NCBI GenBank assembly: GCA_037157565.1
Contig: JAZHRO010000063.1
Location: forward strand, 11,390,001-11,454,000
Direction of reading: 5' to 3'
DNA length: 64,000 nucleotides
Origin: Thalassia testudinum
Lineage: Eukaryota; Streptophyta; Magnoliopsida; Alismatales; Hydrocharitaceae
The position numbers and the translations under genes are program-made. The notes under the pieces are model-generated. The model did not search any database. It was not told the DNA's origin and was given only the letters and a program-made list of their open reading frames with translations. Below are positions 24,298-35,362 of the stretch, one piece after another (position 1 is the first letter of the stretch; each line of letters opens with the position of its first letter).

Positions 24298-26270
24298 ATG
24301 CAGCCTGGCTACTTAGGAAAACCATTGAAGAAACCTGAATCTCAAAGATCCATGAAAGATAGAATGGTTGAGGATGCCCTTAGATTTTATGGGATTGATT
24401 ACAAAACCTCAAAGCCAATTGAAGACATTCAAGTTAATGTATCGACAACAACAACCTTCATCATAAACTGTGCCCAAGTAATGATAACACAAATAACAAA
24501 TGGATCCACCCAAGATGTTCTCATGATAGGATACATTGAGTTGGAAAAATTACATAACTTTGAATACCTACAACGAATGACAAATCTTGTGCTTTGGGAA
24601 AGACACCAAGATGATCTTGAAAAATGGGAGGAGATGATAAAATTATTAAAGCAGATAATCGATCAAAAATACCCGTACATTCCCCAAACATTCAGCAAAA
24701 CATCTTGGAACAATACTAAGGATCTATCTGATTTCCTAAATCCCGGGTTTGAGACACAAGGTTGTTGTGGATTCCCAACCTAGATGGAATATGATATGCC
24801 TGATCTCGAAATAAGTTGGGCGGTGCCAATTGCAGGAGAACACGATTTTGAGTCAGCCTTAGAAAACCAAAACTCTGGTTCGCCAAGCATAGAATTCCTA
24901 GACTCCTGTAATAATGAGATTAAATCAAAACCTCTTGAGTGTGTAACTACTGCCCCTTACTCTAATAAGGTGACCCCCGAAGGCAATTCTGGCCTAGATT
25001 CTACTAATTCAACCCACATTCTTAGCCTAGAATCTGGATTTGAATCTTCTTGAGATAATTACAAGGCCCCGTATGACGAAACTCAAAGTTTAAATTTGGA
25101 TCATGATTCTGGGCCTTTATTTGATGAATGTATCTCTCTAACATCCTCAAAAATACAAATAGATTTTTTGGAAGTCATGCTAATCTACGATACAGAAACC
25201 GAGTTAGAAGAGTGGGGTTTTGATTGGGTCTTCCATACAAGCCAAAAACCTAAGCCCAGACCCAATAGGGACACCTTTTTAAGCTCGGAATCTATGAATA
25301 GGCTAGACCCAAGTTAGGTTGCTGAGTCCACATCTTGTATTTATTCTGTGATGGAACCTCTGATCTCGAATCAAATTCAGAACTTGATTCTCGTAATTTC
25401 TCCAACGATTTCGAATCTTGCTATGATTTCGGAGAACCATTGTTTCCTGACAACTATGAGCCAATCTACGACCTCAGCATACACGATCCATTCTTCGACT
25501 CTGACTCTGAGGTCCCTAATCCCAACATCATTGATTTAAATTTAGGTTCCATTGAGATGGAATCATTTCTTTTTGATACTTAAGAATCAGAAACAGAAAT
25601 TGCCAGGAGTGTCTATAATCCAAAGTTTGAATCTTTTCTTGACTCTGATTTCTTTCATCCTATAAACACTCCTTAGGCATTTACCATTAAGTTTGATGGC
25701 TACTATGAGGACACTTTAAATGAACCCACCTTTAATTCTTTTTTAGATGAGCCCTCACACACAATTTGTATTGATGCCACCTCCTCTACATATACAGACC
25801 TATTCAAACCCGTTTTCAACCCCGACCTGCAACCGAACTTAACTTCTATTCTGATTCCCTTCTTAATGAGTCGATTGCTGATGATTCTCCCCCACATTTT
25901 TATCGGGTTTCGAACATAGATCAGACTACAAATCATGCCCCATCCTTCTCTGATCACTCGTATAGGGTTCCTACATCCTCCACTGATTCTTTTTCATTTA
26001 AGGATCCCTACTCTGATCAGGCTGATTTAACTCAGCCAAACCCTAGCTATACACTTCCATACCCTTTCGAGTTCCAAAGTATATGGTGGGTTCCACATCT
26101 CTTAATCTACATTTATCAACCCACCAGATTGATTGGGTTTGGGCTACATCATCAGCCTTTGATCTGAACAAGCACCTAATTGGACCAACCAGGCTATTAA
26201 TCAAGGTGCTTGTTCTGCAAAACTCATCTTATTTGACCACTCCCTCTCCATACCATTTCCCACTCGGCTG
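24298..26270 (+). pseudogene. Decayed acidic protein of unknown function (element E)
   Basis: One ancestral frame of about 650 codons. It starts at the ATG at 24298 (MQPGYLGKPLKKPESQ) and runs through in-frame stops at 24781 (TAG), 25051 (TGA) and 25315 (TAG). A frameshift near 25320-25335 follows, then further stops after 25580. The first 160 residues are mixed with a likely helical stretch (ERHQDDLEKWEEMIKLLKQI). The rest is strongly acidic and Ser/Asp/Pro-rich (for example FDSDSEVPNPNIIDL). I see no zinc knuckle, protease, RT or integrase motif. In position (between leader and 3' block) it corresponds to the intact frame in element D, which is similarly acidic, but I cannot show homology. 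Function unknown. Confidence 0.6.
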
Positions 26271-26280
26271 AAGGTGTTGA

Positions 26281-26553
26281 ATTTAACGCTTAACAGGAGG
26301 CAACCCGTCATTTCAAAGAAAAAAACCAAGATCTTTCTGATTATCCTTCTGTACTTCACGTCTATTGCACCCTGAGTTCAGTTTTAGAACAATCGACTCC
26401 ACTTCTGATACACGTGCCAAAGCTTGAAATCATCCGCAACAGTCATTCCCGACCCGTTCGCCCATCCAATAATCTTGTTCTAATTCCTGAACCCAAAACT
26501 GTTTCACACCCTCCATTTACAATGAGGACATTGCAAAACTTAGGCATGGGGGG
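26281..26553 (+). promoter_or_regulatory. Conserved post-coding motifs of element E
   Basis: Two motifs shared with other elements here. The first is TTTAACGCTTAACAGGAGGC followed by AACCC at 26282-26306 (compare 43097-43130 in D, minus). The second is AATGAGGACATTG...TAGGCATGGGGGG at 26521-26553, also present in C, D and H. The purine run after GCATGGGG looks like an internal polypurine tract. The role is inferred only. Confidence 0.6.
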
Positions 26554-27812
26554 TGGTAAAGTGCAAGCAAACAAAAAAATCAAAGTTCGGAAGGGTTCTC
26601 ACAAAAAATCACATATTCCAAAAATACCAAAAAAAATAAAAAAATTCTTGAAAAAGAACAAAAATATGAGAGGAATAGTTATTAGTAAAGGATTAAGGAA
26701 TTAACTTAGTTCTAGACCAAGTTAAAAGAAAGAAAAAGAAAGGCAAAAAGTGTTAATGAAACAAAGAAGAGATTAGTAGGAACATTGATTTTAGGTCTTT
26801 TGGGCTATAATCCTAGGCTTAAAAATTTAAGTACCCGCTAAGATCTAGATAATCCTCAAGAGGTTGAAGAAAATGCGAAGCTTAAGTATTAGGTCTAAGG
26901 CTTAAGGATTATTCAACCTCGTTAACTGACCTCTGGTTTGCGGGACTCAGTAACCTAAGCACCCCAATCCACACACAGTCTGGTTCAGTACGCTTAAGTA
27001 TCAAAATCATGCAAATGTGTTTAACTTGTTCTGAAAAAGTCACCTAGATTAGGACGGCTGACCAACACAAGTTGATTTGGACAAGTTCCTAGCGTAGAGA
27101 GGTAGGAAATTCCCCTCGAAGATGTGCAATAATGTATCATCTCCTTGGTGCTTGTCTCCTAGGATATCTACATATCTTACCGGGGGCATGTAAGCACTCT
27201 GTGCTGGTTTAGATGCCATGGGTGGCATTATCCCGAAATGTTGATTGCCAGGGTTTGGATTTAGCTATAGAATGCCATGGGTGGGATTATCTCGAAATCT
27301 TGAAATCCAGGGTTCTGGGGGTTGTCATGGGTGGTGCTATCTTGAAGCATCGATTACCAGGGACCTTTTAAGGATTGATGATGGGGACTAGGACTCCGAT
27401 ACAGACCGTGTTGTAAAGCCAATCCGAAGCTAGAAATAAAAAGAAAAGAGAAAGAAAACTCCCCAAAAATAAAGAAAAATTCCTTTATCTCTCTCTGATA
27501 AAAATGCACTGCAAACTAAACCGAGGCTAAAACATGTTACAAGCACAGGTGCTTTAACTGCGGAGTTTAACGAAACTTAGGTTAGTTCCTGTGGGCCTTA
27601 GAAACCTTGGCGGCAGACTGAGGCTAGAGTTGGTCAGGTCTGGATCTTGGTTGGTACTTGAGTACCTCTAGGCCTACTATCGGCAATCTAACCTAATTTA
27701 CAAAGAAAGCACACAACAACATTTGTAAGCATCAAAAAATTTTATGGTCTAGAATCAAAGGTGATACCTTAAAATTTTGCTAAGGGACTAGAAAAAGCTA
27801 GGCATGAGGTTA
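26554..27812 (+). other. 3' noncoding region and PPT of element E
   Basis: A-rich at first, then homologous to the 3' noncoding region of element C (for example CGGGGGCATGTAAGCACT near 27181). It carries three tandem units at 27214-27363. It ends with GGGACTAG...GCTAGGCATGAGGTTA directly before the 3' LTR, the same PPT context as in C (GGGACTAG...CTAGGCATTGGGGTATT). Confidence 0.7.
27214..27363 (+). repeat. Three tandem units CATGGGTGG...CCAGGG (element E)
   Basis: The units begin ATGCCATGGGTGGCATTATC, ATGCCATGGGTGGGATTATC and TCATGGGTGGTGCTATCTTG. Each continues with a CGAAATGTTGATTGCCAGGG-like half. Spacing is 50-60 bases. The same three-unit block occurs at 36651-36799 in element C. Confidence 0.8.
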
Positions 27813-30026
27813 TGATGGAGACACCATCATGAGCCATAACTAGCTCTTTTTGATCTAATTAAGTTAGTAAATGCTCCTACATAACTGCCAGAGAACCATA
27901 ACTCACTGTATAACCATTCTGAGAGAAAAATAAGGTACTAGGGTTAAAACTGTAATTTTACCAGCTTATCATGAATGCAGTACAACCATGGGTTTTCTTA
28001 AGGGGTGAATAAAGGTCAAATGACCTTAATAAGATAATAAGTGGGTTAGATCAGACAGAAAAGGGTTTACGTATTTTTGAGAATTAAATGACTTTTCAAA
28101 CCCTAAAAATAGACCCACTTATTTAACCGTGGTTCTGGTCAGGATAAAATTTACCTAAATACTCTAAAAATCATATAAAAATATTCTCTATGGTTTAGTA
28201 CCTTCAATTTGGCCATCAGAACCCATCTTGACCTAAAATGGAGTCTCAGACAGATATTTGCCTTAATTTAGGTTTTTGCATAAATTACCCAGTCAAACGT
28301 GGTCAAAACCTAAATTCAACTTCACCATTGGATTCCTTAGGTCCGAATTATATTTTTACCAAAACTTGGACCCAAGGAGAACTTGTCTTGACCTAGTTTG
28401 CAAAATGGTCCTGTCTGATTACATTTATACCCCAACTTTCAAAAACCCTTGCATACAGCCCCCTAACTTCTTCATCGTCTTCACAATTAGGTCCATCCAC
28501 CATTATCGTGGAGAAATCCTTCTCCGAAGACCTTTGATTGAAGAGAACTCTTTCACTATTCAATTAATCCCGTCCAAAATTAGAAGGGAGACTCCTTGAG
28601 AAATTCCCTTCAATCTAAGCCCATCCATATGCTCCAGATCTTTCCCAATCTCTCATGCGAACATATGAAAGATTTGGGTACCAAGAAACTCCCAAATCCG
28701 GTGAGCATTCCTAGCTTGGATGCTTGGCTTCCAAGCTCAAAACCCTCTCTGATGACCTATAAAAGACTCCCCAGGGTTCTACCGTTCTCCTCAACTTGAA
28801 ATTTGGCCGGAACTCCCCCTCTTCCTCTCTCCTCTTCGGCCGCAAATCTCCGCAAGCTCCGACAGTCTCTCTCCGACTCCTCTTGTCATCTGACCACAAA
28901 ACCAGTGGTAGATTCATCTTCCACACCGTCCTCTGTGTCGTGCAATACCAGCCATCGCCGTCCTTTCCCCATCTTCGCCGCCATCTCTCCTACGGAGGTT
29001 CATCTTCCCCACATCCTGCAACCACATCGGCATGGGGATCCCTTCACCTTTTCATCCTTAGAGTAGACTCTTAGGTTCCCTATCTCTCCTACTTTCTTCC
29101 CCTTTCTTTATTTCCCAAAACCAACCACCGACGATACTAAACACCTTCATCTCCTCCATCTCCGGCGACTCCTCCAGTAAGGTGTTCCCACTGCTACACA
29201 CCTCCATCCACCTCGCCGACAAGCTCACAACCTCCACTGCACCTCCCCACTCATTTCCCATCTCCCTATTCGCCATTCCATCCACCCAAACACCTTCCCG
29301 ATAACCTGCCTGACCTACACTCCTCGCTCACCACCGCACGCTTGTGAGCCTGGACCCAGGTACGCGCCTGACCTGATAACTCGGATACCCTGTGGCTCTG
29401 GGAGAGCGGATCCTAAGAGAGAAAGAGAGAGGAGGGTTGCGTGGGTAGGGGGAGGGTTTTGCTGCAGGGTCCTTCGGCTGACACTTAGCCAGATTCTAAA
29501 AAGGAAAGCTAGAGAAGGAAGAAGAGAAAGAAGAAGTGAAGGATTGAGAAAAAGAGAAAGAAGAAGAAGAGGCAGGTTTGAAGAAAGAGAAGAAGCTCCA
29601 GAAGAAAAGAAGAATTATAGAAGGAAAGAAGAAGTAAAGAAGGAAGAGGCACGTAGACAAAGAAAAGCAAAAGGGGTACTGTAGCAAACGTCTTTTAAGA
29701 CATCTGATTTCATACTCCCTCCTTTAGTAAATTTGAGTAATTATTCTATGTATTAGACTTATATTTTTGGTGATTCCAATCACCATTATTTTGTCTAAAA
29801 TTCATTTTACTCTTCATATACTCATATGCTCTACATTGCAAATTAGTTTTTGAGTAATATTTTGTGTTCAAATTACATTAATTATTGAGATTAGTGTGTG
29901 AATTCCATTTGCTCCCTATGTTCGACCTCGGAATCTTTTCGAGTAATAAAAATTGTATTTGTTTTCAAAGCGATTTCGACTATATTACAACGCTTTATTT
30001 TAAACTCGATTTCACCACGATAAACA
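27813..30026 (+). repeat. 3' LTR of element E (2214 bp)
   Basis: Homologous over its whole length to 20863-23097. The TATA box TATAAAAG is at 28758-28765 and the GAA-rich tract at 29500-29665. It ends CACGATAAACA followed by the target duplication CTACT. Confidence 0.9.
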
Positions 30027-30031
30027 CTACT

Positions 30032-30227
30032 TCAAGAATTTGATTTGGAGATACGTGAAAAGAAAGGAGTAGAAAATGTTGTGGCTGACCACCTATCTCA
30101 CCTTCCACTTGATGACTCTCCATCTGGAGACATCCGCGAGACATTTCCTGATGAAACCCTTATGGCAATAACACCGACTTCACCTTGGTATGCTGATACC
30201 GTCAATTACTTGGTCACTGGAGAGACT
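30032..30227 (+). pseudogene. End of RNase H and connector to integrase (element C)
   Basis: It resumes the pol frame of C after element E: QEFDLEIREKKGVENVVADH, the usual end of the RNase H domain, then LSHL and the connector with WYADTVNYLVTGE that precedes the integrase zinc finger in Athila-type pol. It is interrupted after GGAGAGACT by solo LTR F1 and resumes at 32011. Confidence 0.88.
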
Positions 30228-30831
30228 TGATGTAAACACGTTTATATCACATAAACCATCTATTTTTACATGTTCATAGACATAGAGTTGCATCATATAT
30301 TATAAATTTTTCATAACATGCATCATCTTGCATTTAGGTTAGGTTGTATAAAGTTTAGGTTAATTTTCTCTTTTTGTGGTTAGGTGATAGGCCGACTTTT
30401 ACTTGGGGCCTCGGACTGAAGATCTAATCGTACGGATCGGATCAGGGTGACTATCAGAGTTTAACGACTCCAAGATCGCCCCAATCGAACTTCCGTAACA
30501 TCAGATGCAGTCCGAGAAAGATCAGAGGTCAAGGGGCCAAGACGGTGTAAATCCACAATTTAGATGACAAATCCAACTTCACGGATGGGTCCGGATCGAC
30601 GATCACAGCCCAATGACGCAAAAAATCGATCCAATCCGACATCCGTGACACCATCTACAACACAGAAGATGGATGACCAAGATGGCACCATGTGGTGCCA
30701 TCTCAGCTGCCCACACTGACTAAAGGTGCCCTCCCCTCTCTCTCATCGCATGCATAATCAAATCTGGACCATTGGATCTTAATCCAATGGCCATGAGCGT
30801 GCGCACCTCGGTTGGAAATGCGACAAAGTCT

Positions 30832-30892
30832 TTGCCTTAGCGCAGTGGTCTTGAGTGCGCCTCTCAACCAGCAAGCGCGAGTTCGAATTGCA
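30832..30892 (+). other. tRNA-like block (Pol III A and B box) in LTR F1
   Basis: The A box TAGCGCAGTGG (30838-30848) fits TRGCNNAGYGG, and the B box GAGTTCGAATT (30879-30889) fits GGTTCGANTCC. Start-to-start spacing is 41 bases. It lies in sense orientation about 390 bases before the TATA box. It is not a complete tRNA gene: I cannot fold a matching acceptor stem and anticodon arm by eye. Confidence 0.6.
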
Positions 30893-31278
30893 ACGTGGGG
30901 GGTGAAGGTAACAGCAAGAGCGCACAATCAAAATTCGACTGAACGATCCTCATCAAGCGGGCATGGAGGTGACGACGTGGCGCGCCAAATGAAGACCGAC
31001 TGCACTCGCGTGATGACACACTTTTGCATGCGCCATCTCACGCATAGGAGCGCAATGAAGGCGCAGGCGCGATGGCTTTTAAGCCGTCCGATCTCATGAT
31101 CGGATGATTGAGAGCAAGCAGACGTGCGATGGCATTGAGGCGCGAGGAGAGGAGGAGGTGAGGCGTGCGCGGCACCTACGCCAACGATCTAGGCTTAAGT
31201 GACGGTTTTATCTTTTACTAAAGACCTGACATCAATGTTTTGATGTTAAAATGACCCATTTGCCCCCTCAAACCTCAT

Positions 31279-31288
31279 CTATAAAAGG
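31279..31288 (+). promoter_or_regulatory. TATA box of LTR F1
   Basis: CTATAAAAGG, in the same position relative to the tRNA-like block and to the TC-rich downstream stretch as in F2 (60466-60475). It should drive Pol II transcription from the LTR. Confidence 0.75.
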
Positions 31289-32010
31289 ACCTATGCCCTC
31301 CACTTCTTCATCCCTTCCTCTCTTCTCTCAACCCCTCCAAAGCTCTAAGAGCTTGTCCTAAGCCCGGGATGCTCCATTAGAGTTAAAATTATAATTTTTC
31401 CACCTTATCCCCTTCATGGAGCATTCCGCAGTGGTCCTCTCACCGCCATTCGGGAAGCGGATCTCGTTGCGATGTCGTCCTGACCCGTTCTCCGTCATCC
31501 GTCTTCGTTCTCCTTCATCCCGCATCTTACCACCTTCGTCCGGGCGCTCCATCGTTGTGGCTCGTCCTCCAAGCAACCGTCGAGGAGGATAACTTCTCTG
31601 TACCTTCTCTTTTACCGCTTTCTAGTGTAGATTTTTCACTTTCTAGTGTAGATTTTCTACTTTCTAGTGTTGTGAGTAGTTGTAATTTTAATGAACATAA
31701 GCTTGTGGTAACCAAATCCATGTTTATTCTATTTCTATTTTCTCTTTATTTGTAATATTCTCTCTCTTTCTTTTATTATTTATTCTTTAAGTAGATAGCT
31801 AATTTAGATTCAATTCGACCAGCTAATCTGCTTCGTGACAAATAAAACAACTTGGTTTCTAATCAAACATCCGCCTCCCTTTGTTCAACCTGGAATTCTT
31901 TTGAGTTTCGGTAAATTTATTTGTTGATAGATTTCTTCGCAAATCATACTATATCGACGAGTTTTCAAAACTCAATCCCGTTTGCGTATATCTTCCGCAT
32001 CAACAAGACT

Positions 32011-32660
32011 CCTGGCTCTTGGGATGAGCAGAAAAGGAAGATATTTTTTTCCCAAGCTAGATACTTTCATTGGGAAGAGCCTGAATTATTTAGAATTGGA
32101 CAAGACCAAGTACTGAGACAATGCGTACCTGAAGAGGAGAACCAAAGTGTGCTGAGTTTTTGTCATGAACTTCATTGTGGAGGACACTTTGGTGCTAAGA
32201 AAACTTCTTTTAAGGTTCTCCAGTCTGATTTTTAGTGGCCTTCGTTATTTAAGGATTCTCATAATTTTGCTAAGGCCTATATTAGATGTCAACGGATTGG
32301 AACGATTGGGAAAAGGAATGAAATGCCTCAACACCCCATTCAACCTATTGAAATTTTTGATGTTTGGGGAATTAACTTTATAGGCCCCTTCTCTTCGTCT
32401 CAAGGTTATGAATATATCTTAGTGTCAGTTGACTATGTCTCTAAATGGATAGAGGCTATTCCTACATGCACAAATGACCACTCAGTGGTATTGAAATTTG
32501 TGAAGGCCAATATCATATCCCGATTTGGCTACCCTAAGACTATTATTAGTGATGGGAGACCTCACTTCCGGAATCATCACTTCAACCGGTTACTCAAAAG
32601 TTCAGGTGTCACTCACAAGATTGCTAACACATACCACCCCCAGACGAGTGGCTAGGTTGA
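32011..32660 (+). pseudogene. Integrase zinc finger and core of element C
   Basis: Integrase inserts the cDNA into the host genome. The HHCC zinc finger is CHELHCGGHFGAKKT...YIRCQRIG; the first Cys of the CxxC pair is Tyr (codon 32278-32280). In the core the first catalytic Asp is Asn (INFIGPF, codon 32374-32376), and the second Asp is present (ISDGRP, 32551-32553). VDYVSKWIEAI and HPQTSG follow. Stops at 32233 (TAG) and at the Gln position of SGQVEV (TAG). Interrupted by solo LTR G1 at 32665; the catalytic Glu lies beyond it at 35371. Confidence 0.88.
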
Positions 32661-34009
32661 AGTGTTGTAACGACCCGGTTCCCGAGTCCCTACGAGACAC
32701 AAGAACCAAACCGACTCAACTAATCCCAAGACCTAGTCGTCCAACGAGGAAGTAACCAAAAGAGCAGTAAAATAAACCACATTCAGCATGAATATAACTA
32801 ACAGTAAGAAAGTACAGCAGTAAGGAAAGAAACTACCACAGTATGTACCACCACAACAGTAGAACAACATTCATAATATAATTTGAACTGTAGGTAAAGA
32901 AAGTACAGCGGAAACAAGAACTACTCACTACAACGTAACAAAAAGAGGTACAAGAGACAGTGGTAACTCTACTGGACCCTACTCGGCCCAGCGTCCTCTG
33001 CAGCCGCTGACCCTGGCTGCTCAACACCTGGTCCTGAAAAAGGTAACGAGTGTAACACGTCAGCAAAACGCTGAGTAGAGTGCAACTAAACTAAAGACAA
33101 CAGTAGAGTGTACAGTAGCTGTTATGTTCGATTACTTTCTTTATTCACATCTTTCAATTGTCTCACTATTTCATTTATTCCTCAGATCTTTTTCTTGATC
33201 TCGAATGTTCCTCATGGGAACGATCTTGATTACAGTCTTTTCCAAAAAGTAGAAGTAGCACATGGTGCTCTCCTGGCCGGGAGAGTCCCCCGTGGTGATC
33301 CTACCCTCAGTCAACCACCCCAAGGTCACTGACAGACGTAACGGTGACTACGGCACGCGCGATAAACGCACAGGTAGCTAACCCGTACTGGCACGCGGTC
33401 AGTCGTTTCCGTTAACGGGTGCACCCAAAGCACAGCACGGAACCAGTCCAGGGCAGAGCCCTCTTAGTAACAGGGGTCCAACCCCTCCACAGTAACCAAA
33501 CCGGGGCCTTGCCCCTCCACAGTCCACGCACCCTCGCCTGACTACCCTGGTTTGCCCCAGTGGGCCTAAACAAGTCGGTGTAGGAGGCTAGCAGAACCCC
33601 AGGGCCCGTGGGGTAGCTAGTGCCCTCCTAACACTAGTAGCTCTCCTCGGTACTACGTACACGAGGGCCAGCAAGTCAGTACAGAGCGGCCGATCCTAAC
33701 CCCGGGTCCCTGGGGTGGCTAGCCCCACTCTGCACTAAACAGGTACTTCCCTTGGTACTACGTACCCAAGAGACAGTACACAACTACATCTCAGTTCCAT
33801 TCCTTTCTCTTTCCAGGAGTTCCACTCCTAATTCCCCCGTAGGGTTCCATCCTTTTTACTCAAACATCCAGGTTTCACTTTCCAGTTTCACATTCTTACA
33901 ATCCATGTTCTCAACCACGTTATTTATTCACAACAGGCAGCTGTTAGTTCAAATTACAGGCAGCTTTATATCTCTTTCCATTTTCCAAGACTGCAGTATT
34001 ATACATTCC

Positions 34010-34165
34010 ACTAGTTTTCCCATCCTAGGATTCATGCCATATCCTAGGATCTATCATACAATCTAGTTTTCCAGCCCTAGGATTCATGCAACATCTAGGA
34101 GCTATCATTCCATCTATTTTTCATTCCTAGGATTCATACAATGTCCTAGGTTCTATTTATGGTTC
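34010..34165. repeat. About 45-bp tandem units with CCTAGGATTCATGC
   Basis: Three to four imperfect units with CCTAGGATTCATGCAATATC and CTATCATTCAATCTAG words in LTR G1. The reverse complement of the same array is at about 63795-63940 in G2. Confidence 0.75.
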
Positions 34166-34439
34166 CATAATTTAACAGATTTTATTAATAACTTAAAGCC
34201 ACTCTACCAGGTACAACGGGAGTAATGGGGGCGTGGTCGGGAATCCCGCGTGCCTCCGCGACCCCCGAGACTGCAACGGAATGGGGTCCTATCACAAGGA
34301 TCAAACACAAGGAGTATCTTAAAACAGTGTATAACTACTGTAGACGGGTAGAGGAATTAATTCCGAAAAGAACACAACTCAAATCGCGGAAAACGGAACC
34401 CGAACGGGCCCTAAACGGGTCGAAAACGACGACACTGTG

Positions 34440-35340
34440 CAAAATCAGACGTCTAGAACTTCTTCCAGACGTCTTAAAAAGTGGATCAGAGAATCACCTT
34501 GTTCTGTGTGGTTTCTCAGATGTCCAAAAGCCTGCGGGGACGTCTGGCCTAGTTCCTAGACGTCCGATGGTCACCCCGGACGTCTGGAGGTCGCTCCCGC
34601 CGTCTGGTACTATAGCCAAACGTCTGATCCGCGTTGGATGGCGAATCACCGAGCCTGCGCACACCCATCTCTCTCCCTCAGTACGGTCAGTCGACAGGAA
34701 GGAAGAAGAAGACGGAAAACTCACCTTTCAGACGTCTGGACAGTCTTCCAGACGTCGACCCTGCCGTCTGGCTATTAGCACAGACGTCTGATTCTGGAAA
34801 TTTTTCCAAAACCAGGGCGCGACTCGCCCTCCGCTCGCGACGCCGTGCCTCGTCGCACCTTGTGCGCCTGCTGCTCGAGTCGCACCAGGCCTCCCGCGTC
34901 GTTCCGCGCCCGCTGCGCTCCCCGCCGGCCGGCCCTGGCAGCCCCGGCGAGCTCGACCTCACGGCTGAGCGCCGCTCTCGCACGCAGCGCCCCCTCCGCG
35001 CTCACTGCGGCCGTCGCCGCCGCAGCAACCTCGCGCCCGCTCTCGCGCTCGCTCACTGGAAGAAGAAGAGGAAAGGGGTGGAGGCGACGGAAGAGAGGGG
35101 AGGCGTGGTCTTTTTAAGGCCGCGCGAGGAGGAGAGAGAGAGCACGGCAGTGGCGTCTGCAGTCGCAGAGAGAAGAATAAGCGAATATGCGGTCTACCCG
35201 CTCAGGCGCGCAGACGACCCGCGCGTGTCGAAAATAACTGATTTCCAGACGTCTGGAAACGATTCCAGACGTCTGGTCAGACGTCTGGATGTGATCCCAA
35301 ACGTCTGGTCCGACGTCTGGGCCACCTCCCAGACGTCTGG
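34440..35340. repeat. Cluster of AGACGTCTGG palindromes in LTR G1
   Basis: About 18 exact or near copies of (C)AGACGTCTGG in two clusters, 34445-34790 and 35245-35335. Examples are at 34729, 34781, 35247, 35265 and 35329. Each contains the self-complementary GACGTC with an ACGT core, the type of core bound by plant bZIP proteins (inference). The same clusters occur in G2. Confidence 0.85.
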
Positions 35341-35362
35341 GGCACGCGTTCGTAACAAGTGT

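Larger units (their letters stand above)
20863..30026 (+). mobile_element. Element E: non-autonomous LTR retrotransposon nested in C
   Basis: 5' LTR 20863-23097 and 3' LTR 27813-30026, both starting TGATGG and ending GATAAACA, with target duplication CTACT (20858-20862 and 30027-30031). A PBS follows the 5' LTR. The interior (4.7 kb) has no gag, protease, RT or integrase, only one long decayed reading frame (24298-26270) and a 3' noncoding block strikingly like that of element C. The LTRs differ at roughly 5 percent in the first 270 bases by eye, so the insertion is not recent. This is the structure of a LARD-like element that needs proteins supplied by another element. Confidence 0.88.
30228..32005 (+). 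mobile_element. Solo LTR F1 (family F, 1778 bp)
   Basis: It starts TGATGTAAACACG, ends CCGCATCAACA and is flanked by AGACT (30223-30227 and 32006-32010). It has no internal region, so it is a solo LTR left by recombination between two LTRs. It holds a tRNA-like A/B-box block, imperfect palindromes (for example CCATTGGATCTTAATCCAATGG at 30768-30789), a TATA box and a TC-rich 5' transcribed part. Related sequences are F2 (59440-61159) and the minus-strand pieces X and Y. Confidence 0.9.
32666..35357 (+). mobile_element. Solo LTR G1 (family G, 2692 bp)
   Basis: It starts TGTAACGACCCGG and ends TTCGTAACA, flanked by AGTGT (32661-32665 and 35358-35362). The TGTAACGACCC start and the length resemble LTRs of Tekay/Del-type chromoviruses (family knowledge, not searched). 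The strand is set from that start and is tentative, because the reverse complement also starts TGT. The GC-rich 5' part is followed by CCTAGGATTCATGC-type tandem units and many AGACGTCTGG palindromes. Frames of 188 and 247 codons (34225-34791, 34634-35377) run through the palindromes; I do not call them genes. A second copy lies at 62613-64000. Confidence 0.88.

Noticed and set aside
30812..31099. 95-codon frame in LTR F1
   Set aside because: It runs through the tRNA-like block and palindromes; no counterpart in F2.
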